Positions 8,857-17,927 of a stretch of DNA of 64,000 bases are shown one piece after another. Under the pieces are notes generated by a model. The model saw nothing but the letters and a program-made list of their open reading frames with translations. It was not told the origin of the DNA and did not search any database. Made by a program: the position numbers and the translations under genes. How positions within the stretch are numbered: the first letter of the stretch is position 1; each line of letters opens with the position of its first letter. This DNA is from Desulfobulbaceae bacterium (lineage in GTDB: Bacteria; Desulfobacterota; Desulfobulbia; Desulfobulbales; Desulfocapsaceae), in contig JAHEER010000006.1 in assembly GCA_024640625.1 (NCBI GenBank), forward strand, positions 1 to 64,000, written 5' to 3'.

Positions 8857-9806
8857 CCGTCTGGAAGTAAAAATTGTGCGATCCGGGCAAGTATGTCTTC
8901 CCGTACCCCGTCGCCTTCCATGAACAGCTCGTGACGGGCATCTTCGTATTGCTTGTGGAGACAGTTGCCTGATAAGGTGCAGAACGTGCGTGCCACTGCG
9001 GTTTTGATCACCTGGTCCCGGGCTGCGGTGAGGGTTAGCAGGGGGCCACGCAGGCGAGCCGCGCCGTCGTTCATTTCTCCCATCGCTTTGTAGGCCTCGT
9101 GCAGCCAGCGCATGGTTGGTCCGCCCAAAGGCGCAAAATCAAGCGAGTTGGTGAGAAATCGATTGTAGCCAAAACGTGTTTCGTCCGAAGTGAAGAGGTT
9201 GTCACTAAACTTAAGATCCGGCTCGTAGGGACCGGTAGTCGGCACATAGCGTTCTCCGTATCCCGCCCGGCAGGCTGCCGCGACCAGAGGCCTGATGAGG
9301 AACTGGGGCACAGTTGTGCCGGTTCTGATCGCACACATCGGCGAGCCAAGTACCATCTTGCTGATCAGTTCAGGGTGACGCAACGCCAAAAGCGTGGCCA
9401 CGGTGCCGCCCATCGAATGGCTGATTATCGGCACCGATGTAAGTTCAGTAAATTCGTTCAGCTCTTCAATGACTCTTTTGAGGTCTTCCACATAGGTCAG
9501 GAAGCTATCGATATAGCCCTTCTGGCGATCGTCCAGAAGCCTGTCGGAATTACCCTGCCCGCAGTGGTCATAGAGAACGGTGGAGATGCCTCTGGCCAGC
9601 AGATCCCTGGAGAATTCCAGGTATTTCTCTATGAATTCGGTCCTGCCGCTGACCACGATGGCAAATACCGAATCAGACGGCGCACTGGGCAGGCCCACAC
9701 GCAGCGTGGTGCCGCCTGAGGATCTTATCCTTTTCTCGGTGTAGTGCACCCGATACCAGTCCTGCAACTCCCGGTAACGTTGCCGATACTCTTGCGATCT
9801 AATCAT
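8853..9806 (-). CDS. Alpha/beta hydrolase, lysophospholipase/monoacylglycerol lipase-like
   Basis: A 317-residue serine hydrolase of the Hydrolase_4 type. The oxyanion region is VVSGRTEF near residue 52, and DHCGQGNSDR matches the usual D-x-R/H-G-x-G-x-S block. The nucleophile elbow is SHSMGG (Ser near residue 131). Likely Asp and His of the triad lie in AARDQV and DARHELF near the C-terminus. There is no signal peptide, so it is cytosolic or loosely membrane-bound. It resembles PldB-like lysophospholipases, but the substrate cannot be told. Its stop overlaps the stop region of the convergent TRAP permease, and it diverges from the FBPase gene. Confidence 0.85.
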   Translation of the reverse strand: MIRSQEYRQRYRELQDWYRVHYTEKRIRSSGGTTLRVGLPSAPSDSVFAIVVSGRTEFIEKYLEFSRDLLARGISTVLYDHCGQGNSDRLLDDRQKGYIDSFLTYVEDLKRVIEELNEFTELTSVPIISHSMGGTVATLLALRHPELISKMVLGSPMCAIRTGTTVPQFLIRPLVAAACRAGYGERYVPTTGPYEPDLKFSDNLFTSDETRFGYNRFLTNSLDFAPLGGPTMRWLHEAYKAMGEMNDGAARLRGPLLTLTAARDQVIKTAVARTFCTLSGNCLHKQYEDARHELFMEGDGVREDILARIAQFLLPDG

Positions 9807-9888
9807 TCCATCTGTTATCCCTTCCGCAGTTTTCCTCAGCGCTGTATGCTGCTCTTGACCGCCGTCTCAGATACAGCCATCAAATAAG

Positions 9889-9917
9889 TTGCCACGCCAC
9901 CACCCACTTGCTACAAT
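9889..9917 (+). promoter_or_regulatory. Sigma-70-type promoter for the FBPase gene cluster
   Basis: TTGCCA (9889-9894) and TACAAT (9912-9917) are 17 bases apart, each one base off consensus. The predicted start near 9924 gives a leader of about 115 nt before the ATG at 10039. It sits in the divergent gap and points at the FBPase gene. Confidence 0.65.
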
Positions 9918-10038
9918 CCAACTAAGTTGAGAGATTAACTGGAGATCGTGCAAAGTCAGCACAATTGATTCGTTTTTTCCAACTGCAAGGCGTCCCATAG
10001 TGCAGTTTCATCATCTCGTTCCCTTGAGGGAGGGAATC

Positions 10039-11889
10039 ATGGCTCAAAATCGTTCCGGCAGAACTACAGGTACAGACAAAAAACCACCGAGCACGCTGGT
10101 CAGAGCCAGGGGTATCGATGAACTTGCTCAGCGGCTGCTGCAGGTTGAAACCGAGCTCAATTCCAACATCCCGACCACCCTGTGGATCAGTGATCTGCAC
10201 GGTGAAGGCGATCGCTTCAAATCGATTCTGCGGGGTCGTTTCGGCGTATTATACCAGACCTGCCGGGAAGCGCTGCCCAACACTTTTACCGCCGACAAGG
10301 TGCAATACCTGGTGAAAATCATCAGACAGCAGCACTACATTACCGATATTTCGATCCGTATGGGTACCCAGGATGTGATACTCTGCCTGGTCCAGATCCT
10401 CAAATATAAACTCACCAACGCCCGCTATGATATCGACGAAATACTCATGCCGGAGTTTCGCGACACCATCTCCAGGCTCCTCTCCGGTCTAGGGGTTCCT
10501 AATCCAATTTTCGAGGAGGAGATCATTTCTTCAAGGCTGATCACCCACCTCTGTCACGGCATCCGCAACGTACTGCTGGACCGGATCCAGGTTCTTGGCG
10601 ATGTCTTTGACCGGGGGCCGCAGCCGGACAAGATTATACGCTTTCTCTCCTCCTCCCCCTATCGCCGCATTGTTGATTACGTCTTTGGCAATCATGACAT
10701 CCTGTGGATGGGGGCGGCATCGGGAAATAGATCGCTGATAGCCGAAGCGCTGCGTATTACCTTCCGCTATGACCATTTCGAATTCTTGGAACGCCTTGAT
10801 TTCGATATCTCGGTGCTCGAGTCATTTGCCACCGCCACCTACCCTGCGGAGAGGGTTACCGGCAATTTCAAGGCCAGGACCGAGAAGGGCAGATCCATGG
10901 AAAAGGCGCTGGCCGTAATCCAGTTCAAGCTTGAAGAAAAGACCATTAACGAATATGCCGATTACCAGATGAATTCGAGGCTCTGGCTCGACAAGCTTGC
11001 TCAGATGCTGAAAAATAACCAGACAGAGGGTCTCAACGACACCTACTTCCCGACCATCGACTTTGCCGATCCCAGAGAGCTAAGCAAAGAAGAGCGGGAA
11101 GTTATCGATGACCTGGTCAGCCAGTTTATCACCAACCGCAAACTCAAGCGGCTGCTCGGCTACCTCTTCAGTACCGGCAAAACCTATTCGATCTACAACG
11201 ATATTTTGAATATTCACGCCCTGGTACCCTCCACCAGCGAAGGCGAATTCGATGAATTCCTCGGCCGCAGTGGAAAACATCTGCTCAATTTCATCCAGAC
11301 CACCATTGAACGGGTCGGCAACAATTATCTGGAAGGCAAACCCCAGGATCCCCGTGATCAGGCCCTCTTCTTTTATCTCTGGTGCGGCCCGAAATCACCC
11401 TTTTTCGGCAAGCATGCGATGAAGACTTTCGAACGCTATTTTCTGGTCGACAAAGCGACCCATGTGGAACGCTCACTTTACTGGCTGCAGAACCTTGAGA
11501 AACCCCAATTCAAGGCTACGCTGCTGAATGAGTTTGGGGTCCAGAGGGTCGTCTACGGACATACGCCGATTGATTATCTCAAGGGCAAACACATGGCCAG
11601 TGACGATGGAGTGGCCATAAATGTCGACGGCGGATTCGCGGCGGCCTACTACAACCGCGGCCACTCATTGGTCCAGACACCCTACCAGTTGTACGGCATC
11701 ATTCTGCCGACCCCCGATGAAATCAAAGAAGCGGAACAAAAGCTTGAGTCGGCGCCGCTCGATATCGAACTCATCGATGAGTTTCTGCATCCCAAAAAAG
11801 TCAAAGACTCCCAGGAGGGCAAGAAACTTAAAGCCGAGCGAGACCAGCTCATGAAAAAGATAACCAAGTTCGAAGCAGAGATGGCTTAG
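10039..11889 (+). CDS. fbp: Fructose-1,6-bisphosphatase, class III
   Basis: A 616-residue calcineurin-like phosphatase, slightly shorter than the Firmicutes class III enzymes. Metal-site motifs are intact: SDLHGE (51-56), GDVFDRG (187-193) and GNHD (217-220), with a late VYGHTP block. The enzyme hydrolyses fructose 1,6-bisphosphate in gluconeogenesis. I start at the ATG with GAGGGAGG just upstream; a longer reading from 10000 adds 13 residues with no ribosome site. A good promoter lies about 150 bases before the gene. Directly downstream is a degenerate class II (GlpX-like) relative, so two unrelated FBPase folds are encoded side by side. Class III is common in Firmicutes and patchy elsewhere, which hints at old transfer. 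Confidence 0.93.
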   Translation: MAQNRSGRTTGTDKKPPSTLVRARGIDELAQRLLQVETELNSNIPTTLWISDLHGEGDRFKSILRGRFGVLYQTCREALPNTFTADKVQYLVKIIRQQHYITDISIRMGTQDVILCLVQILKYKLTNARYDIDEILMPEFRDTISRLLSGLGVPNPIFEEEIISSRLITHLCHGIRNVLLDRIQVLGDVFDRGPQPDKIIRFLSSSPYRRIVDYVFGNHDILWMGAASGNRSLIAEALRITFRYDHFEFLERLDFDISVLESFATATYPAERVTGNFKARTEKGRSMEKALAVIQFKLEEKTINEYADYQMNSRLWLDKLAQMLKNNQTEGLNDTYFPTIDFADPRELSKEEREVIDDLVSQFITNRKLKRLLGYLFSTGKTYSIYNDILNIHALVPSTSEGEFDEFLGRSGKHLLNFIQTTIERVGNNYLEGKPQDPRDQALFFYLWCGPKSPFFGKHAMKTFERYFLVDKATHVERSLYWLQNLEKPQFKATLLNEFGVQRVVYGHTPIDYLKGKHMASDDGVAINVDGGFAAAYYNRGHSLVQTPYQLYGIILPTPDEIKEAEQKLESAPLDIELIDEFLHPKKVKDSQEGKKLKAERDQLMKKITKFEAEMA

Positions 11890-11955
11890 CCGGATTGGTA
11901 ACGGTTCCTCCGGCACCGTGCATGATCGGACCTGCTCAATCGGATCAGGAATAAA

Positions 11956-12903
11956 ATGGATACCAACTACGGAATGGAAATTGTCAGGGCAACCGAGATC
12001 GCTGCCCTCACCGCGGCCAGGAACCAGGGACTGGGTGACTATATCGATATCCTCAACACCGCCCGGGAGGCAATCGCCAAGACCCTGAACCGATTAAAGA
12101 TCGACGGCAGCCTCATCAACGACCGCTTTGTGAACCGTGAAGACATAATTGATATGCCAATGAAAATCGGTCAGGGCGGCCCCACCATGGATGTCATGGC
12201 CATTGCCCTGGAGGCCCATCATTCAGCAGCAACCGGCGGCAACAACGCCACCTCCTACGCGGTGATTGCCCCCAAGGGGGTGGTGCAGACGGTTCCCAAT
12301 CTGTCCATGTACAAAATTGTCGTCGGCCCCGAGGTCGGCAACGTCATCAATATCGACCAGCCGCCGGCCATCAATGTCAAACGAACGGCACGGGCTTTGG
12401 GCAAATACACCGAAAACGTGACCGTCTGCATACTCAATCAGGCCAGGCACACGCAGCTCATTAAGGAAGTCCGACAAACCGGTGCCCGGATCAAGCTCAT
12501 CGAAGAGGGTGAAATCTCCGGCTGCCTGTCCGCCATAATCGGGGAAAAAACAGATATCTACATGGGCTATGGCTATGCCCCTGAAAGTACCCTGGTGGCT
12601 GCCGCCATCAATTGCCTTGGGGGATATTTTGAAGGCAAGATATTTTACGAGAACAATCGCGACAAGGAGATGGCCGAAGCCCACAACATTAAAGATTTCG
12701 ATAAGATATTCAGGACCCACGACCTGATCCGCTCAAAAGAGGTAGCCGTGGCCGCCACCGGCGTTACCGACGGAGAATTTTTGGAAGGCGTGCGGTTCAC
12801 CTCCAGTGGTGCGGTGACCAACTCTTTTGTGGCCAGGGCCGAGACCAAAACCTATCGCAAACTTGAAACCTGGCACTTCTTCGACTATAAACCTGTATTT
12901 TAG
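11956..12903 (+). CDS. GlpX-like (class II FBPase fold) protein with degraded metal site
   Basis: A 315-residue protein that aligns with E. coli GlpX over its length: VRATEIAALTAARNQGLGD at the start (VTESAALAGYKWLGRGD in GlpX), KIVVGPEVGN, then GYGYAPES and TGVTDGEFLEGV. By hand alignment to the E. coli metal ligands, Asp33 is Leu33, Glu57 is Arg57 and Asp85 is Ile83. Glu88 and Glu213 remain as Glu86 and Glu210. The GEGEIDEAP motif is gone entirely. The protein is therefore unlikely to be a normal FBPase. It follows the class III fbp by 66 bases with AGGA before its ATG. A regulatory or sugar-phosphate-sensing role is one inference; a changed chemistry is another. Confidence 0.8.
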   Translation: MDTNYGMEIVRATEIAALTAARNQGLGDYIDILNTAREAIAKTLNRLKIDGSLINDRFVNREDIIDMPMKIGQGGPTMDVMAIALEAHHSAATGGNNATSYAVIAPKGVVQTVPNLSMYKIVVGPEVGNVINIDQPPAINVKRTARALGKYTENVTVCILNQARHTQLIKEVRQTGARIKLIEEGEISGCLSAIIGEKTDIYMGYGYAPESTLVAAAINCLGGYFEGKIFYENNRDKEMAEAHNIKDFDKIFRTHDLIRSKEVAVAATGVTDGEFLEGVRFTSSGAVTNSFVARAETKTYRKLETWHFFDYKPVF

Positions 12904-12946
12904 AGAGTTCCATTCCTTTCATATCTCAAAAAACCTTGGGAGTCCC

Positions 12947-14278
12947 ATGTCCATGAAAAAAACATTACTCAGTTCTGTCCTCGCAGTCCTGGCGATCTGT
13001 ATTATGCTGCCGCCGGTGGCAGGCGCCCGGCCATCCGCTTCGGCAAAATTCTCGACCACCCGTGAGGAAAATCCTAACCTGGCTGAGAATAGACTGATTT
13101 TACCTTACGCCTTTCCTTCAGAATCTATGGGAACCACGCTGGGCGTTGGCGGTTTCACCAAAGGGTATTTTCAAGATCAATTACTTTTCGCAGGATCCGT
13201 GTTCGGCAGCTTCGATGATGCCAAAGGAATAGTCGGCGGCATGTGGGATTACCTCCTGCCCTTTTCCAAGAGACTCTATTTCACTGCCTTCGGTGCCATC
13301 TCTTATTTCCCACGCAACCGTGCCTATACCGAGGTTCCGCGGCTATCCTCCAATTTTGCTCCTACCGTTGCCGGATCAAACGGTTCAGATAAGGACGATT
13401 ATATTGAGGATGACGGCAACGATAACTGGTATGAGCTTAAACTCGAATATGTCCTGCCCATCGGCAGCATGAAAAATGATCACAAAGGACGCTACAAACT
13501 GAAAAAAGGAATACTGCAGTCGGGTGCCACCGGCGGCGATAAATGGAATCCGCTTGAGACAGGTATATCGGTACTATTGCTTGGCCAGTCCGGCAGATAT
13601 CAGAACTTCCAAACCGATACAGTCACCTACTCGGGCGATACTTATCCCTGGGAAATAGGCTACCTCTACAACAACACCGATTTTCCTACCAACCCGACCT
13701 ATGGCAGTCTTCAATACATTGCCTATACGAAGGATTTCCACGATGGCAATTACGGTTCATGGGATTTTCTCGAGTTCGAGGCCAGCAAGTTTTTCAACCT
13801 GGGTGACTCGAGATTCTCACGGCAGCGGGTGGTGGCCCTGAACTTCTGGACCGGCAGTTCCCTGTCCTGGAGCGAGACCGTCAATGAAAATGGCGATATC
13901 GTTGTCGAAAACAAACCTCCGTATCTCGACGGTGCCAATCTAGGCGGTTGGTATCGAATGAAAGGATACCCCAACAACCGTTTCAACGATCGGGCGGTCG
14001 TCTACGGTACGGCAGAGTATCGCTACACCCTGGACTGGAATCCGGTGGCCGGGGTCAACTGGCTGCGCTGGCTTCATCTTGACTGGTTTCAGCTCGTGCC
14101 CTTTGTTGAAGCAGGAAGGGTGGCGCCCGATTATGATCTTGGCGAGTTGTTTTCAGATCTGAAATTTGATGCCGGACTCGGAATTCGTGCCTTGACGGCG
14201 GGTGCAGTCGTACGGTTCGATATGGCGGTATCAGAGGAAGGAACCAATTTCTGGGTAATGTTTCAACAGCCATTCTAA
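12947..14278 (+). CDS. Outer-membrane Omp85-like beta-barrel protein without POTRA domains
   Basis: About 443 residues. A signal peptide runs to roughly residue 29 (KKTLLSSVLAVLAICIMLPP, then AGA). No POTRA repeats follow; the mature protein goes quickly into alternating beta strands. The late segment GWYRMKGYPNNRFNDRAVV-YGTAEYRY resembles the conserved R-G-Y/F barrel motif of BamA/TamA and D15-like surface antigens, and the chain ends in Phe (FQQPF) as outer-membrane barrels do. Two ATGs, at 12947 and 12953, fit a GGGAG; I use the first. It lies 43 bases after the GlpX-like gene and could share its transcript. Its role (transport, lipid handling or plain porin) is unknown. Confidence 0.78.
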   Translation: MSMKKTLLSSVLAVLAICIMLPPVAGARPSASAKFSTTREENPNLAENRLILPYAFPSESMGTTLGVGGFTKGYFQDQLLFAGSVFGSFDDAKGIVGGMWDYLLPFSKRLYFTAFGAISYFPRNRAYTEVPRLSSNFAPTVAGSNGSDKDDYIEDDGNDNWYELKLEYVLPIGSMKNDHKGRYKLKKGILQSGATGGDKWNPLETGISVLLLGQSGRYQNFQTDTVTYSGDTYPWEIGYLYNNTDFPTNPTYGSLQYIAYTKDFHDGNYGSWDFLEFEASKFFNLGDSRFSRQRVVALNFWTGSSLSWSETVNENGDIVVENKPPYLDGANLGGWYRMKGYPNNRFNDRAVVYGTAEYRYTLDWNPVAGVNWLRWLHLDWFQLVPFVEAGRVAPDYDLGELFSDLKFDAGLGIRALTAGAVVRFDMAVSEEGTNFWVMFQQPF

Positions 14279-14371
14279 CAATTACCCATTATCGCGTAAC
14301 TGCTGGTATACCTGATGGCATAGTCCAGTCCATCGAGGCTCGCGCTACTGCTCGCCGGGGCGATTGCCCAC

Positions 14372-14402
14372 AACCGGCCTCGCCTTGCGGTTCATCTTTT
14401 TT
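14372..14402 (+). terminator. Weak possible terminator after the Omp85-like gene
   Basis: A five-base stem (14372-14376 with 14388-14392) and an 11-base loop are followed, after four bases, by six T. The stem is short, so this is a weak call. The rest of 14279-14537 shows no gene or clear promoter. Confidence 0.3.
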
Positions 14403-14537
14403 ACCTGATTGGCTGATTCACCTTCAGGCAGCATGGCATAAATCGAAATCCGGCCTGGATCTTGCGGGACTGAGTTCTTACAATCTCTGAACATCGATCG
14501 GCCGAACCTTTTGCAATTTCTCACTACAGATCACCAT

Positions 14538-15377
14538 ATGGTACTGGCTATGCGCCTAGCAATGTTGTTCGCAGTCTGTTTTTTCGCCCTTACCTGGCAA
14601 TTAAGCGAAACCGTTTGTGCCGGCCAGGTAATTGACCGCATCAAGAACAACGGCGAGCTGGTGCTTGGCACCCCCGGAGACTTTCCCCCGTTCAGCGTGA
14701 CCTCAGACCAGGGTGATCTGATCGGCTTCGATATATCCCTGGCCAGGGAACTATCAAAGTCAATGAATGTAAATTTGCGTATCGTCCGGCTGCCCTTCCA
14801 TGAGCTTATTCCAAATCTGGAAGCGGGCAAGGTGGATATGATCATGTCTGGCCTCAGCATCACCCCGAGGCGAAATATGGAAATTGCCTTTGTAGGTCCC
14901 TACGGCAATTCAGGGCAGGCCTTCGTTGGTCGCAACGAGATTGTCGAATCCCTCGATGAACCCCTGGATCTCAACAGGGAAGGATTGACGATCGCCGTAC
15001 TCCAGGACACCACTGCTGAAATGACGGTTCGGGCAGTGCTCCCCAAAACTGAGGCAATCTTTACCCGCAGCCTGGATCAGGCGCTCATCATGCTGCTCAA
15101 CAATGAAATAGACGGGATTATCTCCGATTATCCCTTCTGCAAGGTTGCCGAGTTTCGCTATAAAGAGCGCGGTTTCAGCGTCTATGACAAAATTCTCAGC
15201 TATGAACAGCTGGGGATCGGCGTACCGGCAGGCGACCCGCTGTTCATCAACCTGCTGAGCAACTATTTGAATCTGCTTATCGGTTCCGGCGCCCTCAAAG
15301 CAATGCAGGAGTTCTGGTTCAAAAGCAGCGACTGGATCCTCGACCTGCCTGATTTAACTGTTCTCAAAGATTTCTGA
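14538..15377 (+). CDS. Amino-acid-type periplasmic solute-binding protein (SBP_bac_3), orphan
   Basis: About 279 residues: a signal peptide ending near VCAG, then a family 3 binding-protein domain. The opening GELVLGTPGDFPPFSV, the GFDISLARELSK block and the MIMSGLSITPRR block are typical. Such proteins bind polar amino acids or related acids for ABC importers, or serve as sensor domains. No permease or ATPase gene is near. The next gene, nhaA, begins five bases after the stop, so the two are probably cotranscribed. The start is uncertain: ATG at 14538 is chosen, while ATG 14550 or TTG 14511 are possible, and none has a good ribosome site. Confidence 0.85.
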   Translation: MVLAMRLAMLFAVCFFALTWQLSETVCAGQVIDRIKNNGELVLGTPGDFPPFSVTSDQGDLIGFDISLARELSKSMNVNLRIVRLPFHELIPNLEAGKVDMIMSGLSITPRRNMEIAFVGPYGNSGQAFVGRNEIVESLDEPLDLNREGLTIAVLQDTTAEMTVRAVLPKTEAIFTRSLDQALIMLLNNEIDGIISDYPFCKVAEFRYKERGFSVYDKILSYEQLGIGVPAGDPLFINLLSNYLNLLIGSGALKAMQEFWFKSSDWILDLPDLTVLKDF

Positions 15378-15382
15378 TTACA

Positions 15383-16759
15383 ATGGCCGAACGGCAGACA
15401 CAAACCACTGGTTCCTCTTCCAGCTCTTCAATTGAAAAGACTTTTAAACAGGTGGTTACCCCCATAGAGGAATTTCTCCACCAGGAAACCTCGTCGGGGA
15501 TTTTGCTGATGATCTGCGTGGCTGCTGCGCTGGTCATCGCCAACAGCCCGTTCTATCCGGTCTACGACACCATTCTACACACTAAGTTCACTATCGGTAC
15601 CGAGAAGTATTATATCTCCCAATCCATCCAGCACTGGATCAATGATGGACTGATGGCCCTGTTCTTTTTTGTAATTGGCCTCGAGGTAAAAAGAGAAATA
15701 CTGATCGGTGAGTTGTCCAACCTGAAACAAGCTATTCTGCCCATAGGGGCGGCTGTCGGCGGTATGGTCGTGCCTGCCGGGTTTTATCTGGTTGTAAACC
15801 CGTCGGGACCGGCGGCTAATGGCTGGGGCATACCGATGGCCACCGATATAGCTTTTGCGGTCGGTATCGTTGCTCTGCTCGGTTCCCGGGTTCCCAAGCC
15901 GCTGGTGGCGATGCTGCTTGCTCTGGCGATTGTCGACGATATCGGAGCGATCCTTGTAATCGCGCTGTTCTATACCGACACCGTCCATCTGGGCGCCCTT
16001 CTTTTTTCGGGGTTTTGTTTTCTGCTCCTGGTTGGTACCAACCTGGCGGGAGTGAGAAGCCCACTCCCCTATGGCGTGATCGGTTTTATTTTCTGGCTGG
16101 CGATGTTGAAATCGGGAATCCATGCGACACTTGTCGGTGTGCTGACCGCCTTTACCGTACCGGCGCGCTCCACTGTCAGCGGCCACATGTTCAGCGAGGC
16201 AATGACTGATCTGCTTAAAAAATTCCAGGATCAGATTGAGGAGTCTTCAGATTCCAGAATGCTCAATGTGTTGCGAAACAGCAAGAAACAGGCCCTGCTG
16301 CAATCCATAGAGAACGGGGTGCACAGGATGGAGAGCCCGCTCCAGCGCATGGAACATGTACTGCATGGCTGGGTATCGTTCACCATCGTCCCCTTATTTG
16401 CTCTCGCCAATGCCGGGATCCCCATAGACTTCGGCAGGCTTGGAGAAATCCTTCTGCAGCCGGTCACCATCGGCGTGATCGCCGGGCTGCTGCTGGGCAA
16501 AGTCGTCGGTATTTACTCCTTTTCCTGGGTGATTGTAAAATTAAAACTCGGCAATCTCCCTCTGGGGGTTACCCTGTCGCAGATTTTCGGCATCGGCCTG
16601 CTGGCGGGCATAGGTTTTACCATGTCGATCTTCATCGGGACTCTCGCCTTCGAGTCTCAGCCCGAGGCCCTGCTCAACGCCAAAATAGGTATTCTGTTCG
16701 CCTCTCTGAGCGCCGGAATTTTGGGTTATATCTGGCTCTACAAAGCCACTTCCAGGTAA
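15383..16759 (+). CDS. nhaA: Na+/H+ antiporter NhaA
   Basis: A 458-residue integral membrane antiporter that exports Na+ for H+ and helps pH and salt balance. The paired aspartates of the ion site are D185 and D186 in AIVDDIGA. The motif DGLMALFFFVIGLEVKRE near residue 88 and PMATDIAFAVG near 151 are family signatures. A hydrophilic insert of about 60 residues (roughly 265-325) makes it longer than the E. coli protein, as in many long NhaA forms. It follows an orphan binding protein by only five bases. Presence of NhaA fits a marine or saline habitat, which is inference. Confidence 0.95.
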   Translation: MAERQTQTTGSSSSSSIEKTFKQVVTPIEEFLHQETSSGILLMICVAAALVIANSPFYPVYDTILHTKFTIGTEKYYISQSIQHWINDGLMALFFFVIGLEVKREILIGELSNLKQAILPIGAAVGGMVVPAGFYLVVNPSGPAANGWGIPMATDIAFAVGIVALLGSRVPKPLVAMLLALAIVDDIGAILVIALFYTDTVHLGALLFSGFCFLLLVGTNLAGVRSPLPYGVIGFIFWLAMLKSGIHATLVGVLTAFTVPARSTVSGHMFSEAMTDLLKKFQDQIEESSDSRMLNVLRNSKKQALLQSIENGVHRMESPLQRMEHVLHGWVSFTIVPLFALANAGIPIDFGRLGEILLQPVTIGVIAGLLLGKVVGIYSFSWVIVKLKLGNLPLGVTLSQIFGIGLLAGIGFTMSIFIGTLAFESQPEALLNAKIGILFASLSAGILGYIWLYKATSR

Positions 16760-16827
16760 CCTAAACACTCTTATGAGATTACTTTTCCAGGGCAGCGGAC
16801 AATCGGTATATAACGGTGTCTGTCAGC

Positions 16828-16846
16828 GGACCCTTTTTCAGGGTCC
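16828..16846 (+). terminator. GC-rich hairpin downstream of nhaA
   Basis: GGACCC (16828-16833) pairs with GGGTCC (16841-16846) over a seven-base loop, with possible extension by CAG/CTG. An AT-rich but not T-rich stretch follows. It may end nhaA transcription weakly. The rest of 16760-17012 is AT-rich with no gene and no promoter I would defend. Confidence 0.35.
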
Positions 16847-17012
16847 CTGCAAGTGATCGAATTATCATTATATATTTTTACAAACAATCTAATTTCAATT
16901 AATTAGCCCTCCACTTTTTTATGCACAATCGGGGTTGATCGTGGTATTTTCAGGCATCGTTCTGGAAATTCCTTCCCCCGAATTTTTCAAAGCACTCTGG
17001 GAGTCAAATTTC

Positions 17013-17927
17013 ATGAAAAGCGTTGTCCATTTTCTACTGTGCTCCACGCTTGTGCTTATTTCAGGTTGTGGGCCCCTCACTTCCAAGCAGGCAAGCAAAC
17101 AGGAAAGCACCCAGCTCAAGGCCGAGCAGATTTTCCAAATAGTTTCTGACAACTCACTGATCATGGCGGCCTATGACTTCAGCGGGACGGTCTATTTCGA
17201 CCAAAGCGGACTGCTGTCAGCAGTCGACAACGAAAAAATGCGCGACGTGGGCAGGTGGGATTTAAACGAAAACAACCAGCTCTGTTTGAAATTCAGAGTC
17301 TGGTACTACGGTGATATCAAGTGTTATACAGTTTTCGACAATCAGCAGGCGGACAAGCTCACTTTCTTCACCACCAATGGGGCTGCCTACTATACGGCGA
17401 AAATGGTGGAGGGCGATCCGCAGTCTCTGGCGGCCCAGATCAAAAAGACCAGTCCTCCCCGCTCGGTACGCGGCCAAATTGCCTCAGAGCAAGGCGAATC
17501 TTCTGCGCCTCGCGCCGACAGTGCTTCATCCCGGGCCAGGGAGGTTGAAATAAAAGCCTCGTCGGCTGATGACACCGGCCTCACTGCCAAGCGCCTCGCC
17601 GGAGACTGCCCCGGGTGCAACATGGCAGGGATGGATCTCAAAGAAGCCTCGCTTATCAAAGCCAATCTAGGAGACGCTGATTTAAGCGGTGCCGACCTGC
17701 GCTACGCCAACCTCAGAAGAGCGAACCTGAATGGCGCAAATCTAAAGGACGCACGCCTCAATCATGCGAATCTGCCGGGAGCCGATCTGAGCAATGCCGA
17801 CTTGAGAGGAGCCGATTTCAGCGGGGCGAACCTGCTGCTGGCCAACTTCACCGATGCCGATGTGAGTGGGGCAATTTTCACCAATGCAAATCTCGAAAAA
17901 ACCATAGGACTCGCAGACCAACCATGA
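17013..17927 (+). CDS. Pentapeptide-repeat lipoprotein
   Basis: A 304-residue protein with a lipoprotein signal: hydrophobic residues 5-16, then LISGC, so Cys near residue 19 would be lipidated. Residues about 30-125 form a small globular part with a GRWDLNENNQLC pattern and a later Cys, which loosely recalls DUF995-type domains. A Ser/Ala-rich linker leads to about 15 pentapeptide repeats (A-D/N-L-x-x) from roughly 215 to 298, enough for nearly four turns of a right-handed helix. The ATG at 17013 is chosen because the signal peptide starts there and GGGAG precedes it; an upstream in-frame start lacks both. Its end overlaps dnaE by four bases, so dnaE is translationally coupled to it. Function unknown. 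Confidence 0.8.
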   Translation: MKSVVHFLLCSTLVLISGCGPLTSKQASKQESTQLKAEQIFQIVSDNSLIMAAYDFSGTVYFDQSGLLSAVDNEKMRDVGRWDLNENNQLCLKFRVWYYGDIKCYTVFDNQQADKLTFFTTNGAAYYTAKMVEGDPQSLAAQIKKTSPPRSVRGQIASEQGESSAPRADSASSRAREVEIKASSADDTGLTAKRLAGDCPGCNMAGMDLKEASLIKANLGDADLSGADLRYANLRRANLNGANLKDARLNHANLPGADLSNADLRGADFSGANLLLANFTDADVSGAIFTNANLEKTIGLADQP

